From NCBI GenBank assembly GCA_016125285.1, contig WGMA01000004.1, forward strand, positions 1 through 64,000: a stretch of 64,000 nt of DNA. The letters run 5' to 3'. The notes under the pieces are model-generated. The model was not told the DNA's origin. It saw nothing but the letters and a program-made list of their open reading frames with translations, and did no database searches. Shown in pieces: positions 45,639-54,147 of this stretch (the stretch's first letter is position 1; each line of letters opens with the position of its first letter). The DNA comes from Phycisphaera sp. (GTDB lineage Bacteria; Planctomycetota; Phycisphaerae; Phycisphaerales; Zrk34). The position numbers and the translations under genes are program-made.

Positions 45639-45710
45639 GGGTCGACGCGCGTCATCAAACCACCCCAGCACACCACCGCACACACCTCATATGGATGTAA
45701 GATTGCACCC

Positions 45711-48374
45711 ATGACCGCCCCCGCGAAACGCCGCACGCAAGACGCCCCGCCCGCGCCGCCCGCGGCCGGGTGGCTGACGCTCATCGCGACGCTCGGCGTG
45801 ATCGCGCTGGCGGGCGTGCGCATCGTCACCACGTTCCTGCCCGACGCGTACATGGCCGGGGACCCGCGCGCCGACACGCTGCCGGCGATCGGGTTCGGCC
45901 CGGCCGGGGCGGCGGTGATCGACTGGCTGTGCGTCGTCGCGCTCGCGCTGGCGGTGATCGACGCCCGCCTCCGCCGCGCCGCAGGCGGACGGACGCGCTG
46001 CGTCATGCTCGCCCTCTGGCTGATCGGCGCGGTGTTCGCCGTGTGCGCCGGCGGGCGCGACTTCGAGTCGATGCGCATCGGCGGACACTGGCTCGGCGCG
46101 CTGGCGCTGGGGATCGCGGCGACGCACGTGGCGCAGGTCGAATCGATCCGCCGCTTCATGATCGCCGCGTGCCTCGGCCTGCTGATCCCGCTCGCGGCGC
46201 AGGGCCTGTTCCAGGTCACGATCTCGCACGCCGAGACCGTCGCCAACTACAAGAAAGACCCCGAGGCGGTGCTGCGCACCCAGGGCATCGTGCCCGGCTC
46301 GACCAACCAGCGCAAGTTCGAGGAACGCCTGTACCAGGTCGAGGCGACCGGGCAGTTCGGCTTCTCCAACATCTACGGCTCGATGACGATGGCGCTGTCG
46401 CTGCTCGGCGCGGGCGTCGCGGCGGGGATGCTGTTCGGCGGCCGACGCGGCGCGACGATGTGGCTGGCGATCGCGGTGACCGCGCTCGGCGTCGTCGCGC
46501 TCGGCCTGAGCTTCTCGAAGGGCGCGACGCTGGCGTGCGGCGCGACGGTCGCGGCCACGGCGGTCACGTGGCTGATCGCGCGACGCCTGCGCTGGGGCGC
46601 GGCCTGGTGGCGCACCGCCGCGTACGGCGCGGTCGCACTCGGGCTCGCCGCGGTGCTCGCCCGCGGCGCGATCGGCGAACCCGACACCGCCGCCGGCGAA
46701 CGCTCGCTGATGTTCCGCTACCAATACCTCCAGGCCGCGTCACGCATGATCGCCGAGCACCCGGTCATCGGCGTCGGCCCGGGGCTGTTCAAGGCACGCT
46801 ACCTGACCACGAAAAACCCGCTGAGCCCCGAAGACGTCGCCGACCCGCACAGCATCTTCGCGTCGTACCTCGCGACGCTCGGGATCGGCGGCGCGGCGTG
46901 GTGCGTGCTGCTGCTGACGCTGCTCTGGCACGCCGGTCGCGCCGCGGCGTTGCACTGCGACACGCAACGCGCCGCAAAAACCCCTCTCCACCAGGTGGGG
47001 GACAGGCCGGGTGAGGGGGGCGATTCTTCGACCAAGGCGCGTCGCGCGAGCGACAGTCTCAACACACATGACGCCCCACCGTTCGGCCCGCTCGGCGTCA
47101 CCCCCGCCCGACTCGCCATCGCCATCGCCGTCGTCGTGTTCGCCACCGAGTACGCCGCGCAGTATGCGCCGGCCACCGGGTTCGTCGGCCTCGTCATCGG
47201 CGCCGGCGCGGGCTTCGTCATGCTGCTCGGCACGCGCGTGATCCTCACCGGCTTCGACCGCAAAGACAACGACGATAACGACGACCGCGACGACCGCGAC
47301 GGCGCGACCGGCACGACCCCGGCCGAGAAGGCGATCGGCGTGGCGATGTGGTGCGTCGCCGGCGCGGTGGCCGTGGGCATGTTCCCGTTGATCGGCGTGT
47401 GGGTCGTCGGCACGGGCGGGTTCATCGCGGTGACCGTCGCGCTCGCCGCGGCGCTGCGCGACGACCGCGTCGCCGCGTGGGCGTCGCTCGGCCTGTTCGC
47501 CGCCGCCGTCGGACTCATGCTGCACAGTCAGATCGAGATGACCCTCGTTCAGCCCACCAGCGCCCCGCTCGCGCTGGCCATGCTCGGCCTCGCCGCCGCG
47601 TGGCGCGCACGCACCGCCGACAAACCGACAACCGACGGCGGTGACGACCGCAACAGCGATGACCGCGACGCGCGCGCCGACGACGACAAGCCGTCGCCCC
47701 TGCCGATGATCATCACCGCATGCGTTGCGGCCGTGGTCGTCGTCGCGCTCGGTGTGACGCACCTGCGGCCCGTGCTCGCGCACGAGTCGCTCGTCGCCAC
47801 CGCCGCGGCCGACCTCAAGCGCGGCAACCTCGACGGCGCGATCGGCGATCTGTCGCGTGCCGCCCTCGGTGACGCCGGCTCGCTGCCGCCCGACGACAGC
47901 CTCGCCCGCGACGCGGCGCGCTACATGTACGAGCGCGGCCGGTTCGACGACGCGATGAAGCTGCTCGACGACGCCCGCGCGTTCGGCAATCGCCCCGCCC
48001 AGATGTACGCCGCCCAGGCGCGCCTCGCCGAGGCCTACTACCGCACCACACGCGACCCCAAGGCGCTCGCCCGCGCCCTCGACGCGGCCATCGCCGGACT
48101 CCCATACGCCCCGTACGACATGGACATGACCCAGAACGCCGCGGACCTCGCCTGGGCCGCGGGCCGACGCGACGACGCCCGCCGCTACTACACCCGCCTG
48201 CTCGAGCTCAGCGACCAGGCGTACCTCGACCCCGAGAAGCCCCTTCGCGACGACGCGCTCGCCGCCGTCAAGCAGCGCCTCGCCACGCTCGACGCCGCAC
48301 CGTCCACCCCGACGCCCGCGCCCGCTCCGGCGACGGTTCCGACCCCATCCGCGCCCCCCGCGCGCCCCAACTGA
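45711..48374 (+). CDS. O-antigen ligase/polymerase-like membrane protein with TPR-like C-terminus
   Basis: 887 residues from ATG 45711. There is no ribosome site, but TAAGAT lies 7 bases before the ATG, so a leaderless transcript is likely. About a dozen membrane helices surround the Wzy_C/O-antigen ligase motif near residues 340-410 (MFRYQYLQAASRMIAEHPVI, then GVGPGLFKARYL and ADPHSIFASYLATLGIGGAA). A Pro/Lys-rich loop around residues 423-460 is encoded by a repeat element. The last 200 residues are soluble and helical, TPR-like (LKRGNLDGAIGDLSRAALGD), ending in a Pro/Ala/Thr-rich tail. The family joins or polymerises lipid-linked glycans in the periplasm. The upstream WecA/TagO-type gene supports a role in surface polysaccharide. 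Confidence 0.82.
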   Translation: MTAPAKRRTQDAPPAPPAAGWLTLIATLGVIALAGVRIVTTFLPDAYMAGDPRADTLPAIGFGPAGAAVIDWLCVVALALAVIDARLRRAAGGRTRCVMLALWLIGAVFAVCAGGRDFESMRIGGHWLGALALGIAATHVAQVESIRRFMIAACLGLLIPLAAQGLFQVTISHAETVANYKKDPEAVLRTQGIVPGSTNQRKFEERLYQVEATGQFGFSNIYGSMTMALSLLGAGVAAGMLFGGRRGATMWLAIAVTALGVVALGLSFSKGATLACGATVAATAVTWLIARRLRWGAAWWRTAAYGAVALGLAAVLARGAIGEPDTAAGERSLMFRYQYLQAASRMIAEHPVIGVGPGLFKARYLTTKNPLSPEDVADPHSIFASYLATLGIGGAAWCVLLLTLLWHAGRAAALHCDTQRAAKTPLHQVGDRPGEGGDSSTKARRASDSLNTHDAPPFGPLGVTPARLAIAIAVVVFATEYAAQYAPATGFVGLVIGAGAGFVMLLGTRVILTGFDRKDNDDNDDRDDRDGATGTTPAEKAIGVAMWCVAGAVAVGMFPLIGVWVVGTGGFIAVTVALAAALRDDRVAAWASLGLFAAAVGLMLHSQIEMTLVQPTSAPLALAMLGLAAAWRARTADKPTTDGGDDRNSDDRDARADDDKPSPLPMIITACVAAVVVVALGVTHLRPVLAHESLVATAAADLKRGNLDGAIGDLSRAALGDAGSLPPDDSLARDAARYMYERGRFDDAMKLLDDARAFGNRPAQMYAAQARLAEAYYRTTRDPKALARALDAAIAGLPYAPYDMDMTQNAADLAWAAGRRDDARRYYTRLLELSDQAYLDPEKPLRDDALAAVKQRLATLDAAPSTPTPAPAPATVPTPSAPPARPN
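46981..47018. repeat. REP-like element inside the ligase coding sequence (copy 3)
   Basis: CCCCTCTCCACCAGGTGGGG followed by GACAGGCCGGGTGAGGGG is the same repeat family as at 45434-45468. It lies in frame in the ligase-like gene and encodes part of a hydrophilic loop (TPLHQVGDRPGEGG). Confidence 0.8.
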
Positions 48375-48807
48375 CCCCATCCGCGCCCCACCTCCGCGTG
48401 CGCACCGACGCGCATGCAATCCCCCGTCAGCGCCATTTCGTCACAAAAAGGTCATCGCCCGCTGCGGCCCCGGCTTATACGCGCCGCCCGCCCGCGTCGC
48501 GACGCCCCCGTGCGCACCTGCGCGTCGCGTGAGCCTTATATAGGAGGACATCGCGACATGACTCACCCGTACCCCACCCACCGTGCGCGCCGACCGGCGG
48601 AATTAACGTCCAATAAGCCGACGGGCGTCGCACACGTCGACACCCCCCTCCCCCCACCCCGTTATCGGGCTGCGCCTCACCGGCTTCACACTGCCGTACT
48701 ATGCCTGTCCCGCGCAAGGATTTACACCGCCCCGCCCCCGCAAAATCCGACACGCGCCCCATTTGGCCCTTTTCAACGCCCCGGCGCGGCGGGTACCATG
48801 TGGACCT
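48375..48807. other. 433-base gap with an isolated Shine-Dalgarno and short open frame
   Basis: Contains TATATA directly followed by AGGAGG (48537-48547) and an ATG at 48558. The frame behind it (MTHPYPTHRARRPAELTSNK) is proline/arginine-rich and runs on as a shadow of the next gene, so I do not call it. The end of the gap has TACCAT (48794-48799), 8 bases before the amidohydrolase ATG. Confidence 0.4.
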
Positions 48808-49737
48808 ATGATCGTGGACACGCACACGCATATCTGGCAGAGCCCCGACCAGCTCGGCCCGCAGCTCAGCGCCCGGCTCCGCCAGCGCTTCGCCGGGCCG
48901 ACCCGCCGGGCCGACGCCAGCCAGCAGGATCACGCCGCGGCCATGGAGCCGGCCGACGCCTGCCTGGTCCTCGGCCTGCGCAGCCGACTGCTCGGCGTCG
49001 ACATCCCCACCAGCCTCATCAGCGGGTACATCGCCACGAAGCCCAGCAAGCTGATCGGCTTCGCGGGCATCGACCCGATGGACCCCGCGTGCCTCGATCA
49101 GATCGCCGCCCTGCCCGGTCAGCGGATCAGCGGCGTGGTGATCAGCCCCTGCGACCAGGGCTTCCATCCGATGCACACCAGCGCCCTGCTGGTCTACGAC
49201 CGCTGCCAGGCGATGGGCCTGCCGATCGTCGTGCACATGGGCGCCGACCTCGCCCGCGACGCGGTCATGCAGTACGCCCAGCCGTACCTGCTCGACGAGG
49301 TCGCCCGCGCGTTCCCGCAGCTCAAGCTGCTGCTGACGCAGTGCGGCCACCCGTGGGTCGATCAGACCATCGCCCTCGTCGCCAAGCACCGCAACGTCTA
49401 TACGGAGCTGGCCAACGTCGTCACCCGCCCGTGGCAGCTCTACCAGGTGCTGCTGCAGGCCCACCAGATGGACGTGACCGACCGCGTGCTGTTCGGCTCC
49501 GACTTCCCGTACTGCCTGCCCGACCAGGCCATCGAGGCCATCTACTCCATCAACCGCTTCGCGCAGGGATCGGCCATGCCCAGCGTGCCGCGCGAGAAGC
49601 TCCAGGCCATCGTCGAGCGCGACGCGCTGACGTGCCTCGGGCTCAAGCGCGGCGCCACACCCACCGCCGACGCCAACAACACCGAGGCCCGCGCTCAGCA
49701 GAAGCCCGTCCACGAGACACAGGAAGGCGCCACGTGA
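48808..49737 (+). CDS. Amidohydrolase-family TIM-barrel metal-dependent hydrolase
   Basis: 309 residues. ATG 48808 is chosen because the family starts right at the metal site IVDTHTHIW; no ribosome site precedes it but TACCAT stands 8 bases upstream. Amidohydrolase-2 (PF04909) motifs: HTHIW (first metal pair), IVVHMGADLARDAVMQ near 145, TQCGHPWVDQTI near 180 and VLFGSDFPYCLPDQAIEAIY near 230 with the conserved Asp. Members include decarboxylases and lactonases; the substrate is unknown. The stop overlaps the next gene's ATG by one base, so it is translationally coupled with a lipoprotein. Confidence 0.88.
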   Translation: MIVDTHTHIWQSPDQLGPQLSARLRQRFAGPTRRADASQQDHAAAMEPADACLVLGLRSRLLGVDIPTSLISGYIATKPSKLIGFAGIDPMDPACLDQIAALPGQRISGVVISPCDQGFHPMHTSALLVYDRCQAMGLPIVVHMGADLARDAVMQYAQPYLLDEVARAFPQLKLLLTQCGHPWVDQTIALVAKHRNVYTELANVVTRPWQLYQVLLQAHQMDVTDRVLFGSDFPYCLPDQAIEAIYSINRFAQGSAMPSVPREKLQAIVERDALTCLGLKRGATPTADANNTEARAQQKPVHETQEGAT

Positions 49738-50378
49738 TGATCCGTATGCCAGCAGTTCCGGCCCGTCGCCTCAACCCCATCCACCGCGCCACGCGCCTCA
49801 CGACGATCATCGCCCTGCTCGCCGTCGCGATGCTCACCCTCGGCGGATGCAGCGCGTTCGGGGGCGGCGGCAGCCTCGACATCCGCACCGACAGCGACAA
49901 CGCGCCCGCCGTGTTCACCGGCTCGTTCTCCACCGCCGTCTACAGCGCGATGGACGAGAACGACGTCGACATCATCCTGATCGAGGGCTCCGAGGACGCG
50001 CCGAAGCAGGCCATGCACATCCGCATGCACTGGATGCCCCGCGCCGGACGCACGCCCGTCGACGACCGCGCCACCAACGCCACCGTCCGCCTCGTCGTCT
50101 TCCAGGAGAACGGCGCGGCGGTGTACAGCGGCGCCGGGTTCCTGTTCCCGCACTCCACGCCCGGCGCGTCCAACTTCACCGCGAATCTTCGCTCGACGGC
50201 GCTGCGGCTGATCGACTCGACGCCCGGCTTCAGCGACGCGCTCGGCGCCGCCAATGCCACCGGCGCCGTCTCCGCCGTCCGCGACGACGACGCCACGCTA
50301 CGCATCCACCGCGCCATCGAGACCGCCCTCGCCGCGAAGCTCGGCTACCCGCGGTTCGTGCTTAACGACAAGCCCTGA
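49737..50378 (+). CDS. Predicted lipoprotein of unknown function
   Basis: 213 residues from ATG 49737, which shares one base with the previous stop; AGGAAGG lies about 9 bases upstream. A basic N-terminus (RRLNPIHRATR), a hydrophobic segment (LTTIIALLAVAMLTLGG) and the lipobox LGGC predict a lipoprotein, cleaved before Cys35 or so. The mature part (FTGSFSTAVYSAMDENDVDI, then MRLVVFQE-type strands and AGFLFPHSTPGASNFTANLR) does not match a domain I recognise. Coupling to the amidohydrolase is clear, but a shared job is only a guess. Confidence 0.8.
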   Translation: MIRMPAVPARRLNPIHRATRLTTIIALLAVAMLTLGGCSAFGGGGSLDIRTDSDNAPAVFTGSFSTAVYSAMDENDVDIILIEGSEDAPKQAMHIRMHWMPRAGRTPVDDRATNATVRLVVFQENGAAVYSGAGFLFPHSTPGASNFTANLRSTALRLIDSTPGFSDALGAANATGAVSAVRDDDATLRIHRAIETALAAKLGYPRFVLNDKP

Positions 50379-50424
50379 CCGACGCGACACCCCACCGTTG
50401 CACCGCACGCGCCCCGGTCATAAC

Positions 50425-50459
50425 CTTTAAGCCGTTCGACGTTCCACGATCACTTAAAG
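50425..50459. promoter_or_regulatory. Inverted repeat CTTTAAG/CTTAAAG before the symporter gene
   Basis: CTTTAAG (50425-50431) and CTTAAAG (50453-50459) are perfect 7-base inverted arms spaced 21 bases apart, AT-rich in a GC-rich context, ending 13 bases before the ATG. Could be an operator. Confidence 0.3.
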
Positions 50460-50472
50460 CAGGTCAGCCGAC

Positions 50473-52254
50473 ATGAATCGCTACGCGCCGAGTCAACGGG
50501 GTCCGCACCGTCGCTACGCCACGCTCCTCGCCGCGACCGCCGCGACGCTCCTGACGCTGCTGCTCACCGCGACCTTCACCGCCGCGCAGGCGCCCGCCGC
50601 CGACACCGCCGCGCCGACCGCCACCCCCGCGCCCGTCGCGCAACCGGCCGACGCCAACGCGACCGCGGCAAAACCCGCCGACGCCGCGACGCCCGACGCC
50701 AAAGCGTCCGACACCGCCGCACCCGCCGACACGCCCGCCGCGACCGACGAGGCCGACGCGCCGAAGACCGGCATGGCCGCCGTTCAGGACAAGATCGACA
50801 AATTCTTCAAGGACCTCGTCGGCTGGATCGCGCCGATCCTCTTCGTCAACGTCGGCGTCAAGTACAACATCCCGCTCATCGTCGTCGTGCTCGTGTGCGG
50901 CGGCATCTTCTTCACGCTGTTCTACGGCTTCATCAACGTCCGCCTGTTCGGGCATTCGATCCGCGTCATCCGCGGCCACTACGACAGCCCCGACGACCAC
51001 GGCGAGATCACGCACTTCCAGGCGCTGACCTCCGCGTTGTCGGCGACGGTCGGGCTCGGCAACATCGCCGGCGTCGCCGTCGCGATCACCGCCGGCGGAC
51101 CCGGCGCCGTGTTCTGGATGTGGCTCGTGGCGTTCTTCGGCATGTCGATGAAGTTCTCCAGCTGCACGCTCGCCCAGATGTACCGCCGCGTCGGGCCCGA
51201 AGAGGAAGACGCGATCAAGCCAAGCGAGCACGTGCTCGGCGGACCGTTCCTCTACCTCGACCGCGGCCTGCGCGAGACCATCGGCGGCGGCTTCGGCGCG
51301 GCGCTCGGCAAGATCTTCGCCGTGCTGTTCGCGCTCTTCGCCATCGGCGGCTCCATCGGCGGCGGCAACATGTTCCAGGGCAATCAGACGTTCAAGGTCA
51401 TCAGCGAAGCGACCGGCCTGTCGCACGACTGGGCCTGGGCCGGCGGACTGGTGATGGCCGTGCTCGTCGGCGTCGTGATCATCGGCGGCATCCGCCGCAT
51501 CGGCGAGGTGACCAGCAAGCTCGTCCCCGCGATGTGCGTGTTCTACAGCACGGTCTGCGCGATCATCATCCTCGCCAACGTCGACAAGGTCCCCGCGATG
51601 TTCGCCGACATCTTCCACCAGGCGTTCTCGCCGCAGGCCGTCTACGCCGGCGGGCTCGTCGGCGTGCTGATCCAAGGCGCCAAGCGAGCGTCGTTCAGCA
51701 ACGAGGCCGGCCTCGGCTCCGCCGCGATCGCCCACTCCGCCGCTAAGACCGACGAGCCCGTCCGCGAAGGCATCGTCGCGATGATCGGACCGTTCATCGA
51801 CACCCACGTTGTGTGCACCATGACCGCGCTGGCGATCCTCATCACCGGCTCGCAGCTCGACCCCAGCGGCCAGCCGTGGGCCGACATCAAGGGCGTCACC
51901 ATCACGACCAACGCCTTCGCCTCGCTCGCATCCTGGCTGCCCTACCTGCTCATGATCGCCGTGTTCGTCTTCGCCTACTCGACGATGATCTCGTGGAGCT
52001 ACTACGGCGAGCGCGCCGCCGAATATCTGTTCGGAAAGGGCGCGATCGTGCCCTACCGCGTCATCTACCTCGGCTTCGTCATGATCGGCCCGATGGTCTC
52101 GCTGACCAATCTCATGGACTTCACCGATCTGCTGATCCTCTCGATGGCGTATCCGAACATCATCGGCATGCTCATCCTCGCGCCGAAGGTCCGCGCCGCT
52201 GCGCGGGACTACGCCGCCCGACTCAGGTCCGGCGAGATGAAGCCCGAGCGGTAA
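50473..52254 (+). CDS. AGCS-family amino acid (alanine/glycine):cation symporter
   Basis: 593 residues. AGGT 8 bases upstream supports ATG 50473. The family core starts near residue 120 with about ten membrane helices: VGVKYNIPLIVVVLVCGGIF, GEITHFQALTSALSATVGLG, AGVAVAITAGGPGAVFWMW, GGNMFQGNQTFKVI, KRASFSNEAGLGSAAIAHSA and STMISWSYYGERAAEYLFGK. The AGCS family takes up alanine or glycine with sodium or protons through the cytoplasmic membrane. The first 100 residues are unusual: a signal-peptide-like segment (LLAATAATLLTLLLTATFTA) and an Ala/Pro/Thr/Asp-rich linker, absent from typical members of about 450-480 residues. Confidence 0.92.
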   Translation: MNRYAPSQRGPHRRYATLLAATAATLLTLLLTATFTAAQAPAADTAAPTATPAPVAQPADANATAAKPADAATPDAKASDTAAPADTPAATDEADAPKTGMAAVQDKIDKFFKDLVGWIAPILFVNVGVKYNIPLIVVVLVCGGIFFTLFYGFINVRLFGHSIRVIRGHYDSPDDHGEITHFQALTSALSATVGLGNIAGVAVAITAGGPGAVFWMWLVAFFGMSMKFSSCTLAQMYRRVGPEEEDAIKPSEHVLGGPFLYLDRGLRETIGGGFGAALGKIFAVLFALFAIGGSIGGGNMFQGNQTFKVISEATGLSHDWAWAGGLVMAVLVGVVIIGGIRRIGEVTSKLVPAMCVFYSTVCAIIILANVDKVPAMFADIFHQAFSPQAVYAGGLVGVLIQGAKRASFSNEAGLGSAAIAHSAAKTDEPVREGIVAMIGPFIDTHVVCTMTALAILITGSQLDPSGQPWADIKGVTITTNAFASLASWLPYLLMIAVFVFAYSTMISWSYYGERAAEYLFGKGAIVPYRVIYLGFVMIGPMVSLTNLMDFTDLLILSMAYPNIIGMLILAPKVRAAARDYAARLRSGEMKPER

Positions 52255-52417
52255 GCGCGTCGCGCACACCGGGGCTCACGCACGCTGCGCTCAGCAAATC
52301 CCTTATTTTGCAATGTTTTTCACGATGTAGAACGTGCGGCGCGCCCTACGTAGCATGATCTAGATGAATTGCACGGCGCCACACGCCCACACCTCACGCA
52401 CGGGAGAAGACAACGCC

Positions 52418-52855
52418 ATGGAAAACGTACGCCAGCTACTCGACGACAAGGGTGACCAGGTATTCACCATCCGCGCCAGCGACTCGGTCTGGGACGCGAT
52501 CCGCCTCATGAACGATAACCACATCGGCGCGCTCGTAGTCGTCCGCGGCGGAACGGTCTGCGGCATGTTCACCGAGCGCGACGTGCTGCGCCGCGTCGTC
52601 GGCGAGCGACGCTCGCCGGAGCACACCGCCGTCAGCGACGTGATGACCGACAACGTCCTGGCGTGCGCGCTCGACACGCCGCTCAACGTCGTCCGCTCGC
52701 TCATGATGAACCGCCGCGTGCGCCACATCCCGGTCGTTAACGAGTCCGGCGCGCTGCTCGGCCTCGTGTCGATCGGCGACCTCAACGCGTGGTCCATCGA
52801 GAAGAAGGACGCCGAGATCGTCTACATGGAAAGCTACATCCACGGACGCGCGTGA
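52418..52855 (+). CDS. CBS-domain pair protein
   Basis: 145 residues from ATG 52418 (GGGAGA upstream). ATG 52364 is in frame, adds 18 residues without domain character, and has TAGCAT exactly 7 bases before it, so the transcript probably starts there even if translation starts later. Two CBS motifs are seen: VFTIRASDSVWDAIRLMNDN, then GTVCGMFTERDVLRRVVGE, and LNVVRSLMMNRRVRHIPVVN, then LLGLVSIGDLNAW. CBS pairs bind adenosine nucleotides and act as energy or redox sensors, usually as partners of other proteins. No partner is obvious. A long hairpin follows the stop. Confidence 0.85.
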   Translation: MENVRQLLDDKGDQVFTIRASDSVWDAIRLMNDNHIGALVVVRGGTVCGMFTERDVLRRVVGERRSPEHTAVSDVMTDNVLACALDTPLNVVRSLMMNRRVRHIPVVNESGALLGLVSIGDLNAWSIEKKDAEIVYMESYIHGRA

Positions 52856-52857
52856 GG

Positions 52858-52981
52858 CGATTTCGGATCGCGGATTTCGGATTTCGGATTGGCCGAACAA
52901 CAACACGGCGCGCCGCACAGATGCGGCGCGCCGTGTTTGTTCGTTTCTAAATCCGAAATCCGAAATCGCAAATCCGAAATC
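52858..52981. repeat. Large inverted repeat, family GATTTCGGATT, with bidirectional terminator core
   Basis: The left arm contains GATTTCGGATT units (52859-52890) and the right arm their complements (52951-52981). The centre is a perfect 15-bp hairpin (52903-52917 with 52922-52936, arms ACACGGCGCGCCGCA) with a 4-base loop and T-rich flank. It lies between the convergent CBS and peroxiredoxin genes, where a two-way terminator is needed. Confidence 0.85.
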
Positions 52982-52986
52982 CAGCG

Positions 52987-53457
52987 TCACGCAGACTTCA
53001 GTTCCGCCAGAACTTCGCGGACGCGCTCGGCGTGGCCCTTCGCCTTGACGGTCTTCCAGCGGTGGGCGACGTTCCCGGCGGGGTCGATGATCACCGTCGA
53101 GCGGATCGTGCCGATGATCGTCTTGCCGTAGTTTTTCTTCTCGCCCCAGGCTTCGTACTTTTCCATCACCTTCTTGTCGGGGTCGGACAGCAGGTCGATC
53201 CGCAGCTTGTATTTCGTGATGAACTTGCGGTGCGACTCGGTGGAGTCGGGGCTGCAACCTAGCACGACGGCGTCGAGGTCTTCGAGGCCCTTGATGCCCG
53301 CGCTGAACTCGCACGCCTCGACCGTGCAGCCCGGCGTGTCGTCCTTCGGGTAGAAATACAGCACGACCCACTTGCCCTTGAGGTCGCTCAGTTTCACCTT
53401 CTGGTCGTGCTGATCCATCAACGCAAACGCGGGGGCCTTTTTGCCAACCTCAATCAT
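52987..53457 (-). CDS. bcp: Thioredoxin-dependent peroxiredoxin, BCP/PrxQ type (cytoplasmic)
   Basis: 156 residues. ATG 53457 has GGAG 7 bases upstream and is the correct start (MIEVGKKAPAFALMDQHDQK); the frame extends only 16 codons more. The peroxidatic Cys lies in DDTPGCTVEAC with a second Cys 5 residues later, the BCP arrangement. Other motifs: WVVLYFYPKDDTPGC and GCSPDSTESHRKFITKYKLR. It reduces hydrogen peroxide and organic peroxides in the cytoplasm using thioredoxin. An exported paralogue is encoded just upstream on the same strand, separated by an inverted-repeat element. Confidence 0.95.
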   Translation of the reverse strand: MIEVGKKAPAFALMDQHDQKVKLSDLKGKWVVLYFYPKDDTPGCTVEACEFSAGIKGLEDLDAVVLGCSPDSTESHRKFITKYKLRIDLLSDPDKKVMEKYEAWGEKKNYGKTIIGTIRSTVIIDPAGNVAHRWKTVKAKGHAERVREVLAELKSA

Positions 53458-53487
53458 CGAGATTCTCCAACAGCTAAAGCAATGAAA

Positions 53488-53590
53488 GGAATGACCAATG
53501 ACCAAATCCCAATGACCAATGCCCGTGATGCGTCGGGACCTGGTCGTGAGATTCTGTCATTGGTCATTGGTGCTTGGACATTGGTCATTT
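53488..53590. repeat. Inverted repeat of AATGACCAATGACC units between the two peroxiredoxin genes
   Basis: Left arm 53488-53521 (AATGACCAATGACCAAATCC, then CAATGACCAATG) is complementary to right arm 53558-53590 (CATTGGTCATTGG, then CATTGGTCATT) with a 36-base spacer. The right arm touches the stop codon of the exported peroxiredoxin. Confidence 0.85.
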
Positions 53591-54147
53591 ACTTTTTGAG
53601 TTCTTCCAGCTTCGCCTTCACTTCCGCGGCGTGGCCCTTCGGGGCGACCTTCGGCCAGTGGAACGCGACCTTGCCTTCGGGATTGATGATGACGGTGGAG
53701 CGGACGACCTTCTTGCCGTCGAACGCGCCGTAGGTGGTCATCGTTTCGCGTTTCGGATCGGAAAGCAGGTCGATCTTCAGGTCGTGCTTCTTGATGAAGG
53801 CGCGGTGGGACTCGGTGGAGTCGGGGCTGCAGCCGAGCACCTTGGCGTCGAGCTTTTCGAAGGACTTGACGCCGTCGGTGAAGTCGCAGGCCTCGATGGT
53901 GCAGCCGGGCGTGTCGTCCTTCGGGTAGAAGTAGAGCACGACCCACTTGCCCTTGAGATCGGCGAGCGCGACCTTCGTATCGTCCTGGATGGGCAGCGTG
54001 AAGGCGGGCGCGGGCTGGCCGACGGCGACCTTCGCGTCGTCGGCGGCGCGGGCGGTGTCGGGCGATGCCGATGCGATCGCGAAGAGGCAAGCACACAGAA
54101 GGGTCGCGGCCATCGTCGACTTGTGAAGCTGATACAATCCGCGGGTC

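Larger units (their letters stand above)
45097..45710. other. 614-base gene-free gap packed with palindromes
   Basis: No convincing gene. It holds at least five inverted repeats: 45137-45168 (11-bp arms CACTGACAAGC), 45320-45355 (12-bp arms CCCGAAACGCCC), 45434-45468 (CCTCTCCC/GGGAGAGG type), a reverse-oriented relative at 45514-45540, and 45616-45638 (9-bp arms GCAGGGGGC). The -10-like TAAGAT at 45698-45703 near its end is described with the ligase gene. Confidence 0.75.

Noticed and set aside
48558-49736. In-frame extension joining a short leader ORF to the lipoprotein
   Set aside because: It is the shadow of the amidohydrolase (Arg/Pro/Ala/Gln-rich); the lipoprotein has its own ATG, ribosome site and signal sequence.
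50379-50472. Glycine riboswitch before the AGCS symporter
   Set aside because: Only 94 bases are available and none of the conserved riboswitch core motifs are seen; only a small inverted repeat is present.
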